64,000 nt of DNA, taken from positions 1,054,001 to 1,118,000 of the forward strand of contig NZ_JASE01000005.1 of assembly GCF_000622325.1 (NCBI RefSeq), written 5' to 3'. The position numbers were made by a program, and so were the translations under genes. Positions within the stretch are counted from its first letter, which is position 1; every line of letters begins with the position of its first letter. The DNA is from Sulfitobacter geojensis (lineage in GTDB: Bacteria > Pseudomonadota > Alphaproteobacteria > Rhodobacterales > Rhodobacteraceae). The notes beneath the pieces are model-generated. The model ran no database searches. It was not told the DNA's origin and saw only the letters and a list, made by a program, of their open reading frames with translations. Shown in pieces: positions 36,799-44,894 of the stretch.

Positions 36799-37545
36799 TT
36801 AAGCTTGGGTCCATCGGAAGCGTCCGTCAAAGTTGCCGCCCTTTTCCCATGAGAATAGGCACGCGTCGGTCAGGGGGCTGAAAGGGTTCAGCTCGATCAA
36901 CAATGGTTTCAGGCCAGATACTGGCGATTTGCCGTCCGAGGGTAGCAGCGCAAGATCAACGATGACGTCGGAAAGATGCAGTTTTTCCACGATGACTGAA
37001 GCGGCGCGCGCCACCATGGTTTCGATTTCTTTTGCATTGCTGGTGATTTCGGGAAAGCTGCGTCGGTAGGCATATTGTGACGCACCAACAAATCTGCCGT
37101 TCTTGAAAAACAGCCTTACCTCGGACCAGTCCGGTATCTTGCGCCACGCGCGCAGGTGCAGGACAACAGGATCGTCACTGCCGACCAAGACCGACAGGGC
37201 GTTCCCGACACGCGGGTCATCGGTCGTGATGATTTGCATAACGTCATTACGGGTCTTGGCGGCTCGCTTTTCAATCAGCGATGCTTTCCAGCTACAATAG
37301 CCAATACGCGGCATGACCCCTTCGGGATACTTCAGCAAAGCAGAGTCAATTTCGGTAAGCAGAGCTTTTGACAGAAAATCCCGCGCCCTGACATCGAACT
37401 GCTGACGAAATGCCGTGGAAAAAGCACCAAGCGCCGATGCATCTTCCGGGGTCAGCACGATGGAAGTCATCGGTGCAGCCAAATTTTTCAAGGGTGCAGG
37501 CCAGTTTTCCGGAAACGTCTGACTGATGGCAAAGGGAAAGCTCAT
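36799..37545 (-). CDS. CDC123-like ATP-grasp protein
   Basis: A 248-residue protein resembling the CDC123/D123 family, whose eukaryotic members help assemble initiation factor eIF2. Correspondences I see: FPENWPAPLKNLAAP at the start, a conserved lysine in SWKAS (K87), RAWRKIPDWSEVRLFFKNGRFVGASQ in the middle (cf. eukaryotic LRKW...EFRCFV...GISQ), VIVDLAL near 197, and LIELNPFSPLTDACLFSW with E218/N220 as probable metal ligands. The family is an R2K-type ATP-grasp clade, and bacterial members were proposed from genomics to act in polymorphic-toxin systems. It overlaps the SMI1 gene by 4 bases, last in the toxin cassette. Confidence 0.75.
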   Translation of the reverse strand: MSFPFAISQTFPENWPAPLKNLAAPMTSIVLTPEDASALGAFSTAFRQQFDVRARDFLSKALLTEIDSALLKYPEGVMPRIGYCSWKASLIEKRAAKTRNDVMQIITTDDPRVGNALSVLVGSDDPVVLHLRAWRKIPDWSEVRLFFKNGRFVGASQYAYRRSFPEITSNAKEIETMVARAASVIVEKLHLSDVIVDLALLPSDGKSPVSGLKPLLIELNPFSPLTDACLFSWEKGGNFDGRFRWTQA

Positions 37546-38087
37546 TTGAGGTCGAGATCAACCGCGTTCGCGACGATGAACGGGGTTGCCCAATGATCAT
37601 AGCCAATCTTGTCATCGGTGTCATACAGACTGTCGAGAAAAGCTGTAAAGCTCTCAGACTGTTGAAAAATATGGGCTTCATTGTTGTCTTCGCTGCCCCA
37701 ATCCGCGCTGTTTGCCTGCCATAGAAATACACGGCCAAAATCACTCGGGCGCAACGAAAGCAAAAATATCAACCCGCCGGGGTCTTCGCCGATCAGCAAA
37801 AAGCCCTCAGGCACAGCGCTGCCGAAGATCTCGCCCCGTGCATGGGATTCGACGTTTTCCAAACTGAACAGCCGGTCACAAAATGCCTGGCGGTCAACGG
37901 AGCGGCGGACCGCATCCGGCGTCACCTCGTCAAATACATTCGGATAGGGAAAACCACCGTCATAACGGGTAAGAAATGCCGTATAATCAGCGGGCAGTTT
38001 CCCCCCGACGCCTGCCGCAAAATCCGCGATGCGGGCGGCCTGATCAGCTGGAACAGGCGCGCGGCCTTTTTCAGGAGCAATTTTCAT
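37542..38087 (-). CDS. SMI1/KNR4 family immunity protein
   Basis: A 181-residue soluble protein of the SMI1/KNR4 superfamily, the commonest immunity fold of bacterial polymorphic toxins. The diagnostic start is KLPADYTAFLTRYDGGFPYP near residue 30. Further features are PEGFLLIGEDPGGLIFLLSL, FLWQANSADWG and a late SFTAFLDSLYD helix. It starts 17 bases after the nuclease toxin stop, the usual place for cognate immunity, and its last bases overlap the start of the CDC123-like gene. Neutralisation of the upstream nuclease is inferred. Confidence 0.82.
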   Translation of the reverse strand: MKIAPEKGRAPVPADQAARIADFAAGVGGKLPADYTAFLTRYDGGFPYPNVFDEVTPDAVRRSVDRQAFCDRLFSLENVESHARGEIFGSAVPEGFLLIGEDPGGLIFLLSLRPSDFGRVFLWQANSADWGSEDNNEAHIFQQSESFTAFLDSLYDTDDKIGYDHWATPFIVANAVDLDLK

Positions 38088-38104
38088 TATCAGCCCTTCG
38101 TCCT

Positions 38105-38959
38105 TTAAAATTCACTGGCGTTGGAGCCTTCATACAAGGAGGCTCCGCCCATGTGCGGTGTGGATGCGCCGCCACCCGTGGCGTGGATATTCTGCGGTAT
38201 CAGTTCCATGGTGACGCCGTTTTCATTGTGGTGCCACGTGTGGCCGGAGGGGCGACGCCAGTCCGGATCGCCCAGTTGTTCGCGCATGGCCTTGTCAGCT
38301 GCGGTGAAATCGGTTGTCCGGTTGCCGCGCATCGGAATGTCGACATTCCCAGCGGAATGCGGGCTGTAGTCGGGAAAACCGTTGCTGTAGGTAATCGGCG
38401 GTCCCCCGTTGGAAGGGGTCCAAACACCGTCGCCGCGTTCGCCGCTGCTCCATTCTCCGTTATCGCCACTTTTGGGTGTGTTGTTGTATTGCGGGCCCTT
38501 CTTCGCGGCCGCAGCTTCGCGGCAGGCACGACTGCCATTACAGGCGGCGAGGGCTTCGTCATATTCGGCCTTGTTAGCGGCAACCACATCGTCCCAATAC
38601 CGCGCTGCGGCGTCTTTCGTACCACGAAAGGCCCGCGACACACCTGTGGAGGCAACATCCAGCGCGCGGCGAAAGTCATTCAACTTGTTGGCCAGTCGCG
38701 TGCCCTTAATTGCATCCCCGCCCAAGGGCACGACGCCGACAATATCAAAGAACGCGTCGCCCCAGTTGCCTTTCCACAGCGAACGGCCAAGCGAGGCGAT
38801 ATCGGCGGCAGTGCCCGCTGGCGGCGGCAGAAAGCTTGCCGCAGCAAGGCTGGCTTCGGTGGCAAGCTCGCCGTATTGGGCCTGCAAGTCACGCAGTTCC
38901 CCATAGGCTGTGCGGGTCTGGGCCACATCTACCCCGTCAGCTTCCAGATATCGGCTCAT
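38105..38959 (-). CDS. Polymorphic toxin with C-terminal WHH-type HNH nuclease domain
   Basis: A 284-residue protein without signal peptide. Residues 40-90 (FLPPPAGTAADIASLGRS, DIVGVVPLGGDAIKG) resemble a hydrophobic pre-toxin segment. Residues 170-205 (GEWSSGERGDGVW, ITYSNGFPDYSPHS) and 239-272 (GHTWHHNENG, MELIPQNIHA, PHMGG) form an HNH/endonuclease VII-type toxin domain with W242-H243-H244, H259 and H269. A DNase is the likely activity. There is no long N-terminal repeat region, so it may be a compact cargo effector. It overlaps the accessory gene by 4 bases and is followed by an SMI1 immunity gene. Confidence 0.8.
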   Translation of the reverse strand: MSRYLEADGVDVAQTRTAYGELRDLQAQYGELATEASLAAASFLPPPAGTAADIASLGRSLWKGNWGDAFFDIVGVVPLGGDAIKGTRLANKLNDFRRALDVASTGVSRAFRGTKDAAARYWDDVVAANKAEYDEALAACNGSRACREAAAAKKGPQYNNTPKSGDNGEWSSGERGDGVWTPSNGGPPITYSNGFPDYSPHSAGNVDIPMRGNRTTDFTAADKAMREQLGDPDWRRPSGHTWHHNENGVTMELIPQNIHATGGGASTPHMGGASLYEGSNASEF

Positions 38960-39363
38960 GTCGCAGGCCCTTGTTTTGGCACCATATATGGATACCAGTA
39001 TCGGTCATCGGGGTTCATAATCGCATAGGTCGCTTGATCTTTTGGGACGTTGTAAAGTTGATCAATGCGGTCGAGTTCGGGCAGGCTGCGATCCGCAAGA
39101 ACTTCGCGGAAACCCGGATGCACGAAAAAGTTCGCGCCGATCTGCCACATCAGCGTGATAAAACGCATCTGGGCGCGGATGTCGGTGAAGCCGAATTGCT
39201 CCGCATAGCGCCGCCCGTTCAGAATCATTTCGGGCCGTCCCTCATCGGAGACCCCGAAATAGGACTGCGGCAAATGGATTTTCATAAATTCTTCGCCGTA
39301 CCACGCGGCAAAAGCCGGATCGGGATGTAATCCGGTTTGCATCTGTTGTGCAGAAAGCTTCAT
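38956..39363 (-). CDS. Small accessory protein of the toxin cassette (unknown)
   Basis: A 135-residue soluble protein starting at MKLSAQQMQTGLHPD. Its helical body (FAAWYGEEFMKIHLPQSYFG, GRRYAEQFGFTDIRAQMRF, GANFFVHPGFREVLAD) reminds me of the helical segment seen at the end of type VI secretion effector adaptors (basic region, then Y-G-[FI]-T, then L-M-x-x-x-G-A-x-F). I do not assign it to a named family. Its stop overlaps the toxin start by 4 bases, so it is made together with the toxin; a chaperone or loading role is inferred. The ribosome site is weak, so the start is provisional. Confidence 0.6.
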   Translation of the reverse strand: MKLSAQQMQTGLHPDPAFAAWYGEEFMKIHLPQSYFGVSDEGRPEMILNGRRYAEQFGFTDIRAQMRFITLMWQIGANFFVHPGFREVLADRSLPELDRIDQLYNVPKDQATYAIMNPDDRYWYPYMVPKQGPAT

Positions 39364-39683
39364 CAGTCGGCCGCCGTGGTTACAATGCGCGTCATGATTG
39401 TACCGCCCTATGTGGCCAGTGCAATCCCTTGCGGCGCACATAAGCCGATAAGGTGATACAGGCGTGACGGTGCCGGAAAATTGCCATCGTTGTTTGCCGA
39501 TTTGTCATCCGCCTCATGTTCCACGCTTCGGCCGCGGACGGACCTGTTTGCAAGGGTGGGGTGGCCCTTGCCTGATCTGTCCGCATTTTGCGGTCGGATA
39601 CGTTGGCTGCCCCCCGATACAACGCCCGACGCAGGTGACAGACTTTGAAAGACTGGTTAACACTTTATGGGGGGAGACATTTT
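39364..39683. other. 320-base divergent intergenic region
   Basis: Separates the minus-strand toxin cassette from the plus-strand oxidase operon and should hold both promoters. No operator or RNA stands out. A strong ribosome site GGGGGAG (about 39670-39676) precedes the oxidase ATG. Short frames here look non-coding. Confidence 0.35.
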
Positions 39684-41279
39684 ATGACGCATGGTGATCA
39701 TCGCCACCACCACCATAGCCGCGAGGCAAAGTGGAAAACATTTAAAACCAAAGAATCCGGCCTACCGAATTACAAACAAAAACACTTAGACAAGTTACAA
39801 CAACGCCTCAGTGGCCGTATTCAACTGGCAGGGGCACCCGGATATAACGACGACCGCATGGTTTTCATGCATACCTATCAGCAATATCCGCAGGTCATTG
39901 TGTTTTGCGAATGCGAAACGGATGTGATTGCCGCGTTGGAGTTCGCACTTAAATCGCGGCTTCAGGTGACGGCCCGTTCGGGGGGGCATTGCACGGCGGG
40001 GTATTCGGTGAACGATCAAGTCGTGATTGATACCTCGGGGTTGAACCATCTTGTGGTGGAATGTGAAACACCGACCGTGCGCTGCGGGCCGGGTGTGACG
40101 TTTCGCAAACTGAACCGCATGCTTGATCATCACAAGCTACACCTGCCCGGCGGCGGCTGTGAAACGGTGAACGTCGCGGGGTATATGATGGGCGGCGGTT
40201 ACGGGTTCACGTCTCGGCTGTTCGGGATGAATTGTGACCGTGTGACTGGTGTTAAGGTCGCGCTGGCGGACGGGACGGTCGTGACGGCCAACGCCGACGA
40301 GAACGCCGATCTGTTCTGGGCGATACGCGGGGGCACCGGCAACCAGTTCGGTATCCTGCTGGAAGTGACCTATGACCCTGTGCCGCTGGACCGCAAGTTT
40401 TTCGGTTTCGGGTTGCTATGGAACATGCGCCACAAACATGAAGCCGACATTCAGCGGGTGTGCCGCGTGCTGGAAACCTTGCAGGCGGAATACTCCAATT
40501 CTGGGCCGGCCAAGATGGGGCATCAGGCCTTGTTAATGTACTTACCGGATGCGGATCACCCCGACGGACAGATCCCCTGCCTGTCCTTACGGGGCCTCTA
40601 TGACGGGACCCGTGCGGAAGCAGAGGCAGCCCTTGGCCCGTTACTCGCCACTTTGGAAGACCCGCGCAAAGACGTGGAAATCTGGACGCATAAACATCAT
40701 TATACCCGCCTGAACGAGCTGTTGTTGCAGACTGCAAATCCGGCGGGCCATGACATGCCAACGGTGTCGATGAACACCAAGCCGCTGGTCGAGGGGTGGT
40801 TGATCGAAGAACACCATAGCGCGGACCGGTGGCGGGGCGTGGTCGATCATTTTCTGGATGCGCCGGATAAAACCTGTTTCATTGCGATGGAGTTTTACGG
40901 TGGTGCGATTGCAGACCCGAAGCCCGACGAGATGGCTTTTTACCACCGCACGCCATCGGTTGATCTGTTCAGCTGGGCATTTTGGACATTTGATACCCAC
41001 AAGGACGCCTCGATTGGCTGGCTGGACGGATTGGGCGCGATCGCGGGGCCGATGGGCAACGGGCACCGCTATCAAAACTATCCGCGTCGCGGGACCAAAG
41101 ATTTCTTACAGGCATATTTCGGGAGCAACCTGCCGCGCTTGCAAGAAGCGAAGGCGAAATTTGATCCGCATAACATGTTCTGGTTTGAGCAAAGCATAGG
41201 TCCCAAACCTGACAGACAACCACCCGAGCAGGAAGCGTTAGCGGATGAAACGGGGGATGAACGCCATGACGACCGATAA
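39684..41279 (+). CDS. BBE-like FAD-dependent oxidase with bicovalent flavin site
   Basis: FAD-linked oxidase of the berberine-bridge/GOOX (PCMH-FAD) family, 531 residues. H102 in ARSGGHCTAGYS and C159 in PGGGCETVNVAG sit where these enzymes attach FAD through both His and Cys, 57 residues apart as in characterised members. FAD-contact GGGYGFTSRLFG and the C-terminal BBE segment (FDPHNMFWFEQSI) are present. The N-terminus is His-rich (HGDHRHHHHS) and there is no signal peptide. It overlaps the LodA-like gene by 14 bases, heading a tightly coupled five-gene operon; its substrate may be a product or precursor of that pathway. Confidence 0.85.
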   Translation: MTHGDHRHHHHSREAKWKTFKTKESGLPNYKQKHLDKLQQRLSGRIQLAGAPGYNDDRMVFMHTYQQYPQVIVFCECETDVIAALEFALKSRLQVTARSGGHCTAGYSVNDQVVIDTSGLNHLVVECETPTVRCGPGVTFRKLNRMLDHHKLHLPGGGCETVNVAGYMMGGGYGFTSRLFGMNCDRVTGVKVALADGTVVTANADENADLFWAIRGGTGNQFGILLEVTYDPVPLDRKFFGFGLLWNMRHKHEADIQRVCRVLETLQAEYSNSGPAKMGHQALLMYLPDADHPDGQIPCLSLRGLYDGTRAEAEAALGPLLATLEDPRKDVEIWTHKHHYTRLNELLLQTANPAGHDMPTVSMNTKPLVEGWLIEEHHSADRWRGVVDHFLDAPDKTCFIAMEFYGGAIADPKPDEMAFYHRTPSVDLFSWAFWTFDTHKDASIGWLDGLGAIAGPMGNGHRYQNYPRRGTKDFLQAYFGSNLPRLQEAKAKFDPHNMFWFEQSIGPKPDRQPPEQEALADETGDERHDDR

Positions 41280-43083
41280 ATTGAAACCCTGCACGCATGC
41301 GGACCCTGAAACTTGCGAACCTTGGTGTGGACGTGATCCGAAACAGGGGCGGATGTTGGGTATTTTCTTTGACCCGCCCATGGCGATTGCACGGGTGGGG
41401 CGGTCAAAAGAACCGATGCCGGCCTACCGATGGAAGCTGGATGAAAATCCGGCACGCGGCGTGCAGACCATGATCGAACCCGCGCCGAGCCTGATCGAGA
41501 CATCGGTCAAGGGCAACGGGCATCACCCCTTTACCTTGAAGGTGCAGACGCCAGCACAGGTGACGTTCAAGGACCGCCATGGCAAGATCAAACCGGTATC
41601 ACCGTTCTTTGAGCTTTGGGCGCGCCTTCAGGATGCTGACGGTTCGGTTGTCCAAGTCCCTGTGACCCGCCACTTTCTGGAACAACGCGGCACCAGTCTG
41701 AAACACCTGCTGTTTACCGTCGAAGCGGCCAACCGCAAGGCGGAATCGCGCACCAAGCTGGCGTCTTGCGCAGCGGTGGCCCGCAAGGTTTTTGCAGCCG
41801 ATCACTATAAAACCCACCATCTGGACGCTATTAGCCCGCATACCGAAGGGCAGGTGCCACTGGTGCGCGAGGATGCGCCGTTGCCACTGGGCACGATCAG
41901 GACGTTTAAAGAAAACCTCGAAAACATCAGCTGTAAAACGCGGCTGGATCAGGTGCGCATCCGCTTCATTCCCGGCAAGGGCGACAGTTTTGGTCCACCC
42001 GAAGCGGCCAAGGCACCGGCGTCCCCGCTACCTGCGGGCGGGTTCGAACCGCCAATGACCGAATACGGTCCGATCCACAAAATGACCCGCAAGGAAAACC
42101 GCATCCTCAGTTCGGATACCCCGTGGCTGGGGTACAATTTTCGCACCGATGATGCGCCGAAATGGCCCACGCCGATGGACAGTTATGACGGGGCGCGCGT
42201 CGGCTCCGGTAACGGGTGGGGGTTGATTGACGACACTTGCGATCTGGTGCTGACAGCGCAGATGGCAGTGGACGGCAAGGCACATGTAGCGCAGGCACGC
42301 GCAATGGCAGGTCCGCCCGATTTTGCGCCGGACAAACGCCCGATGTATTCGATACAGGATGAATTGGAAGACCGCGATCTGCCGCCCGCGACACTGGATA
42401 TCGACGAAACGCCGGTTGAAATACTGGACCTGTTCCGCCGGATTTTTGAAACCGCCAGCCTGATCAATCTGGATCAACGCCGGTCTTGGGCGCTGGATGG
42501 CAATGCGCAACTGCTCAGCGAACCGGATGAGAACGACCCCGATTGGGACGCGGGTATCACACCGCATCTGGGGCTGAAATCCATGCGCGAAAGCGATGCG
42601 CCCTATGCCAGTCTGGTGCCGGAATACACACCGGGGCAGGGCGATACCATTGAACCGCGCTCGGGTGCGAACGACCGTCTGCCCTACACGCAAGTTGTGC
42701 AGCAAGTACATGCGCGCATGTGTGACAGCCCGATCCTACGCGCATTTTTGGTGCGTGATCCTGACCGTGTTCGCCGTCTTGTGCGCCCACCTTTTGCGCA
42801 TGTGGGGGAGCTTGCGAAAATTCCCGGAGTGCAAAAAGGACCATCTGTGAATTTTGGCGCAAACGGGCCTGACGACATCGAATTTCGCGATCCGCGCGTG
42901 ACCCTTGCCCAGACCTACGACATGCGCATGCCGCCTTATATGCGCCATTCGATGGGGGTGCCCCTGTCGGTGACACGGCGGCAATATGACCTGCTGATGA
43001 GATATCTCGAAAAGCTGGAGGGGGTCTGGAAGCACACCGTGCAGCCTCAGGTCGATATACCCGCCGCGGAGGAACAAGCATGA
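41266..43083 (+). CDS. LodA-like quinoprotein oxidase, N-terminal part
   Basis: 605 residues. The start region MLGIFFDPPMAIARVGRSKEP (about 28-48) matches the I-x-P-x-x-x-IARVG-x-S opening of LodA/GoxA amino-acid oxidases, which carry a cysteine tryptophylquinone. GWGLIDDTCDLVL (about 317) and late VTRRQYDLLMRYLEKLEG also fit that family. It lacks the FfPGIE and PWxxD...C blocks that I expect at the LodA C-terminus; these appear in the next protein, which overlaps by 4 bases. An N-terminal cysteine cluster (CTHADPETCEPWC) is unexplained. I read it as one half of a split oxidase; ATG 41266 is preferred after GGGGGA. Confidence 0.7.
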   Translation: MTTDKLKPCTHADPETCEPWCGRDPKQGRMLGIFFDPPMAIARVGRSKEPMPAYRWKLDENPARGVQTMIEPAPSLIETSVKGNGHHPFTLKVQTPAQVTFKDRHGKIKPVSPFFELWARLQDADGSVVQVPVTRHFLEQRGTSLKHLLFTVEAANRKAESRTKLASCAAVARKVFAADHYKTHHLDAISPHTEGQVPLVREDAPLPLGTIRTFKENLENISCKTRLDQVRIRFIPGKGDSFGPPEAAKAPASPLPAGGFEPPMTEYGPIHKMTRKENRILSSDTPWLGYNFRTDDAPKWPTPMDSYDGARVGSGNGWGLIDDTCDLVLTAQMAVDGKAHVAQARAMAGPPDFAPDKRPMYSIQDELEDRDLPPATLDIDETPVEILDLFRRIFETASLINLDQRRSWALDGNAQLLSEPDENDPDWDAGITPHLGLKSMRESDAPYASLVPEYTPGQGDTIEPRSGANDRLPYTQVVQQVHARMCDSPILRAFLVRDPDRVRRLVRPPFAHVGELAKIPGVQKGPSVNFGANGPDDIEFRDPRVTLAQTYDMRMPPYMRHSMGVPLSVTRRQYDLLMRYLEKLEGVWKHTVQPQVDIPAAEEQA

Positions 43084-44894
43084 CAGCCGGACCCAGACAA
43101 TTGAACAAGGCCCGCAGGGCCGATCCCGACGGCAACCCCGCATATCGTGAACCGGTCTTGGGCAATCCGGTGTCGACCTTGATGGAATCCGGTGTCGGGA
43201 ATTGCTTTCCAGGATTGGAATTCGATCTGCGCCAGTTAGATGTGCGGTTCTTTCCGGGCTTGGTGTTTGAATTCCTTGGCATCACCCCTGCGGGACCGGA
43301 TGGCACGCAAGGCGCGCGGCTGACCTATGCTTTTCCCAAGGGCGATCCGATCATCGCGGATAAATACACCGATGACGGCCCCGATTGGGTCACTGACCTG
43401 AAAAAACAGTTTGCCGGTCCGGCCGGTTCGGCGCTGGGCAGCGGTACGTGGTATCTGCATTTCGTCGAACAGGACGGCAAGCGGATCATGCTGTATGACT
43501 ATTCGCTTTATCAGAATGGCGTGGGGCTGGTGCCTTATGAGGGGGAAACCGCGTGGTGGATCATCCGCCTGATCGAGCCGGAAAAGCCGCTGACCATTGC
43601 CCTGACGCAACGCGCGCCGGATGGATCGCCCAGCGGCGCACCCGTTGTGCTGACCGGACGGCGGCGTATGTTCCTGAACGACGAAGGGATGATTGATCCG
43701 GTTTACCACCCTGGTGAACTTACCTCGTCCATGTGCAGCCCCTGGACACATGATTTTCGCGATTGTGCCTGCCACTATTGGGCGTCGAACCACCCCGATG
43801 TTGTCTTGGGTGACGTTGACGACCCGCAGCAACAACTGCCCGACGGGACGGACAAGAACGATCCGGCACAGGCGGTCACGTTTATCGACTGGATGCGCAG
43901 ACGGCATTTGCCGCTGAGGGATGTATCGGCCCAGACCACCTTGGAAAAAGCGCGCCCCGATAGATACGATCCTTACGAAATCAACCTGCATTGGGAGGAG
44001 CTGGATTTCGTCCTGCAGGGGCAGGAGACCGACGCGACAACTGATTTGAAAAAGCTGCAACCGCACGCGCCCTACCAAGAGCTCGACGATTTGATTGCCG
44101 ACCTGCACGAACTGGCGGGGATGGAGCTGACCTTGGCACTGGAATACCTTTATGCCTATTTCAGCCTGCGTGAACCTGACGAAGTGACGCCGCAGCAAGA
44201 GGCCGCATGGCCCGGCCTGACAGAAGACTTGCGCGCGGCACGGCAATTGATCCTTTCGGTTGCGCTCAGTGAAATGACGCATCTGCGTTGGGTCAATCAA
44301 ACGCTATGGCTGATCTTTGCGGCCTATCCCGATATCGGCACTTATGAACCCGTCCTGTCACCCAGCACGGTCGAAGCAGACCCCAACAGCGCAGTGGGCC
44401 AAAGCGGTACGGGGAAATTGCGCCCCGCGACACAGGACGTTTTGCAGAACTTTGTAGACATCGAACGCCCCGGTGGGGATCTTGATACGGAATACGTCAA
44501 ACTGGTCGCATACTTGCGCGAATATATGGATGATTTTCCCGAGGGGTTGTATCAACTTGCCGTGCGGATCGACAGCGACGGGATGCAACACTACCAGAAG
44601 TTCCGCGATGTGAAGCGTATCCTGGAACCCTACGCCGCTCAGGAAGCCCTGTATCTGCGCCCCATCGAAGAGGCGAGGCCAGACGCGTCTGCGGTCCAGC
44701 CGGCCCTGACCTTGATTGACTCGGCGCTGGAAGCCCTGCGCAAGGGGTATCTGATCGAAGCAAACCTTGGCGATATGGCAACGGCCAATGCAGAGATAAA
44801 AAGCGCACGCGATGCCATGCACGCCCTTAGCGATATGGCCTTGGCCCTTGCCCGCGAAAACATTGGCGTGCCGTTTTTTGCGCGTTTAAAATGA
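43080..44894 (+). CDS. LodA-like C-terminal part fused to a VioB-type ferritin-like domain
   Basis: 604 residues. Residues 30-245 contain GVGNCFPGLEFDLRQLD (C42) and GELTSSMCSPWTHDFRDC, then ACHYWASNHPD (C219, W222, C229, C231, W234), which resemble the C-terminal blocks of LodA-like oxidases including the PWxxD tryptophan region. Residues 335-600 are a ferritin-like domain of the VioB/iminophenyl-pyruvate dimer synthase type: MELTLALEYLYAYFSL, SEMTHLRWVNQ with E398/H401, and a degenerate second motif DGMQHYQKF. A quinone cofactor built here, plus a di-metal site, is inferred. It overlaps its neighbours by 4 bases on both sides. Confidence 0.68.
   Translation: MTAGPRQLNKARRADPDGNPAYREPVLGNPVSTLMESGVGNCFPGLEFDLRQLDVRFFPGLVFEFLGITPAGPDGTQGARLTYAFPKGDPIIADKYTDDGPDWVTDLKKQFAGPAGSALGSGTWYLHFVEQDGKRIMLYDYSLYQNGVGLVPYEGETAWWIIRLIEPEKPLTIALTQRAPDGSPSGAPVVLTGRRRMFLNDEGMIDPVYHPGELTSSMCSPWTHDFRDCACHYWASNHPDVVLGDVDDPQQQLPDGTDKNDPAQAVTFIDWMRRRHLPLRDVSAQTTLEKARPDRYDPYEINLHWEELDFVLQGQETDATTDLKKLQPHAPYQELDDLIADLHELAGMELTLALEYLYAYFSLREPDEVTPQQEAAWPGLTEDLRAARQLILSVALSEMTHLRWVNQTLWLIFAAYPDIGTYEPVLSPSTVEADPNSAVGQSGTGKLRPATQDVLQNFVDIERPGGDLDTEYVKLVAYLREYMDDFPEGLYQLAVRIDSDGMQHYQKFRDVKRILEPYAAQEALYLRPIEEARPDASAVQPALTLIDSALEALRKGYLIEANLGDMATANAEIKSARDAMHALSDMALALARENIGVPFFARLK

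Noticed and set aside
37976-39028. A 350-codon plus-strand frame across the toxin region
   Set aside because: Antisense to the toxin and SMI1 genes, whose families are recognisable; the plus-strand product is low-complexity Gly/Arg.
39464-39697. A Cys/His-rich 77-codon frame (CHRCLPICHPPH) resembling a small metal-binding protein
   Set aside because: No ribosome site; it runs into the oxidase gene in another frame, and looks like a chance frame in a promoter region.
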